Assembly: GCA_036345935.2 (NCBI GenBank)
Contig: JADWOT020000008.1
Span: 6,055,114 to 6,119,113 of the forward strand
Reading direction: 5' to 3'
From: Taenia hydatigena
Lineage: Eukaryota > Platyhelminthes > Cestoda > Cyclophyllidea > Taeniidae
DNA: 64,000 bases
Shown: piece by piece, positions 63,159 through 64,000 of the stretch
How positions within the stretch are numbered: position 1 is the stretch's first letter
Layout of the letters: the number at the start of each line of letters is the position of its first letter
Notes under the pieces: model-generated
The model's database searches: none
Seen by the model: only the letters and a program-made list of their open reading frames with translations
What the model was told of the DNA's origin: nothing
Made by a program: the position numbers and the translations under genes

Positions 63159-64000
63159 CCAACCACCTACTGATTTGCCTCTTGGACAGAGAAAATGAAC
63201 TACTTGGAAGTAGCGCTGAATAATGTCTATCTCACTTGCTGCTGCACGTTAACCACTTCCTATGCGCGAACAATGAAGCACACATTCAGGCATGCTTAGT
63301 GATGTTTCTCACCTCTTAATATCAAACAAATAAAATCGAAGCAGAAGGCAAGAATGCACCCGCTCAGAACACAAAAGTGTTTGCGCGCGTGTACTAGAGA
63401 AACACAGACAGACGAGACATAATCCCAATATTTAGAAGAAAAAGCCGATGATTTAGGAGAGCAAATGTCGGCCTAAATCACTAGATAGTACAAACTAAAG
63501 TAAAAGAAATGTTTAGGAATCTACAAGAATGATGCTTGCACCTCTTTCCATCCACGATGCACGCTTTCACGTTACTTTTGCAGATATTCACACAGAACTG
63601 GCATCTTTTAATAACGAATAAGAAGAAAAGTTTAGAAAGCGTCGATGCAAATACTGCCTACGCTCGGTGCATTCTAGGTAAGCATTTGCCGCAGCTTAGG
63701 CTTCCTCGTTATCACCACCGCTTTTGGGTTCGCTACTAGTGCGCAAAAATGGGTTGAAGAAGCCGAAACAAATGACGTTGAGATTCGTGGAATGGTGATG
63801 AACGACCATATGCGGTTGGTGCAGACGAGCGAAAGCCGGTTTCAACAGGCAGACGAAACTCTCCTCTGTAGATTAGCATGGAAGAGATATTGCAAAACTG
63901 GATTGCAGGAGCTTTGTAAGCGGTAGCTAAGCAGATGGATTAGTGCTACGATAAGGTGCATTCATAATCATTACATCTTTGGCATCTCTTAGTTGCCTGC

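Larger units (their letters stand above)
50300..64000 (-). repeat. Long-period repeat, unit D' (inverted, unit positions ~27250 to ~5650, with deletions)
   Basis: D' is an inverted copy contiguous with C', so the inverted part is itself a head-to-tail array. Anchors on the minus strand are A ~26795 at about 50500; A ~26490 (ttctttgacccatg) at about 50790; A ~23400 at about 53190; A ~16540 (ggccgagtgtcgt) at about 56135; A ~12390 (ttggcagaagcagtcct) at about 57095; A ~10270 at about 58465; A ~9860 at about 58880; A ~7880 (acaacacatttatcc) at about 61515; A ~6500 at about 63130; and B ~32600 at about 63800. It spans about 21.6 kb of unit in 13.7 kb because of deletions at about 55.2, 56.8 and 57.0 kb. 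No gene is supported. Confidence 0.8.

Noticed and set aside
1..64000. Bacterial, phage or organelle origin
   Set aside because: No long open frames, operons, ribosome-binding patterns, rRNA or organelle genes. Coding density is effectively nil, with microsatellites and long diverged duplications typical of nuclear eukaryotic DNA.

Overview
The window looks like non-coding eukaryotic nuclear DNA, probably animal and probably from a repeat-rich or heterochromatic region. The species cannot be named from the sequence. GC is low to moderate by eye. No reading frame reaches 151 codons in 64 kb, about the maximum expected from unselected sequence. I see no rRNA, tRNA, CRISPR, transposase or reverse-transcriptase signature. 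I therefore annotate no CDS.

The main structure is a very long diverged repeat. A unit of about 27.25 kb (A, 1-27252) is followed head-to-tail by a second copy (B, 27253 to about 46665). B is cut at the point equivalent to A position ~23400. From there the same unit continues on the opposite strand: first the inverted equivalent of A ~3680 down to ~1 (C', about 46672-50300), then A ~27250 down to ~5650 (D', about 50300-64000). C' and D' are thus two head-to-tail units read backwards. Typical by-eye identity between copies is about 70-80%, with many indels of 0.2-4 kb.

Two 1065-bp stretches, 44900-45964 in B and 54086-55150 in D', are exact inverted partners with no indels and only seven mismatches (about 99.3%). 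The aligned DNA just outside both ends is only about 70-75% identical. This is the pattern of a recent gene-conversion tract between inverted copies, about 8.1 kb apart.

The rest of the annotation covers the indel history of the copies (segments lost from A, B or D', and A-only segments), an internal ~184-bp duplication collapsed in B, short blocks conserved above background (3144-3218 with 30122-30196; 6464-6528 with 63094-63158), a perfect 39-bp tandem duplication and a few simple repeats. Copy comparison argues against coding: the four longest frames in the window have no matching frame in their homologous copies, and in one three-copy comparison the open frame differs in each copy.

All repeat relationships were found by reading and matching anchors by eye. 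Boundaries marked 'about' are good to tens of bases, and identities are estimates except in the conversion tract, where mismatches were counted.
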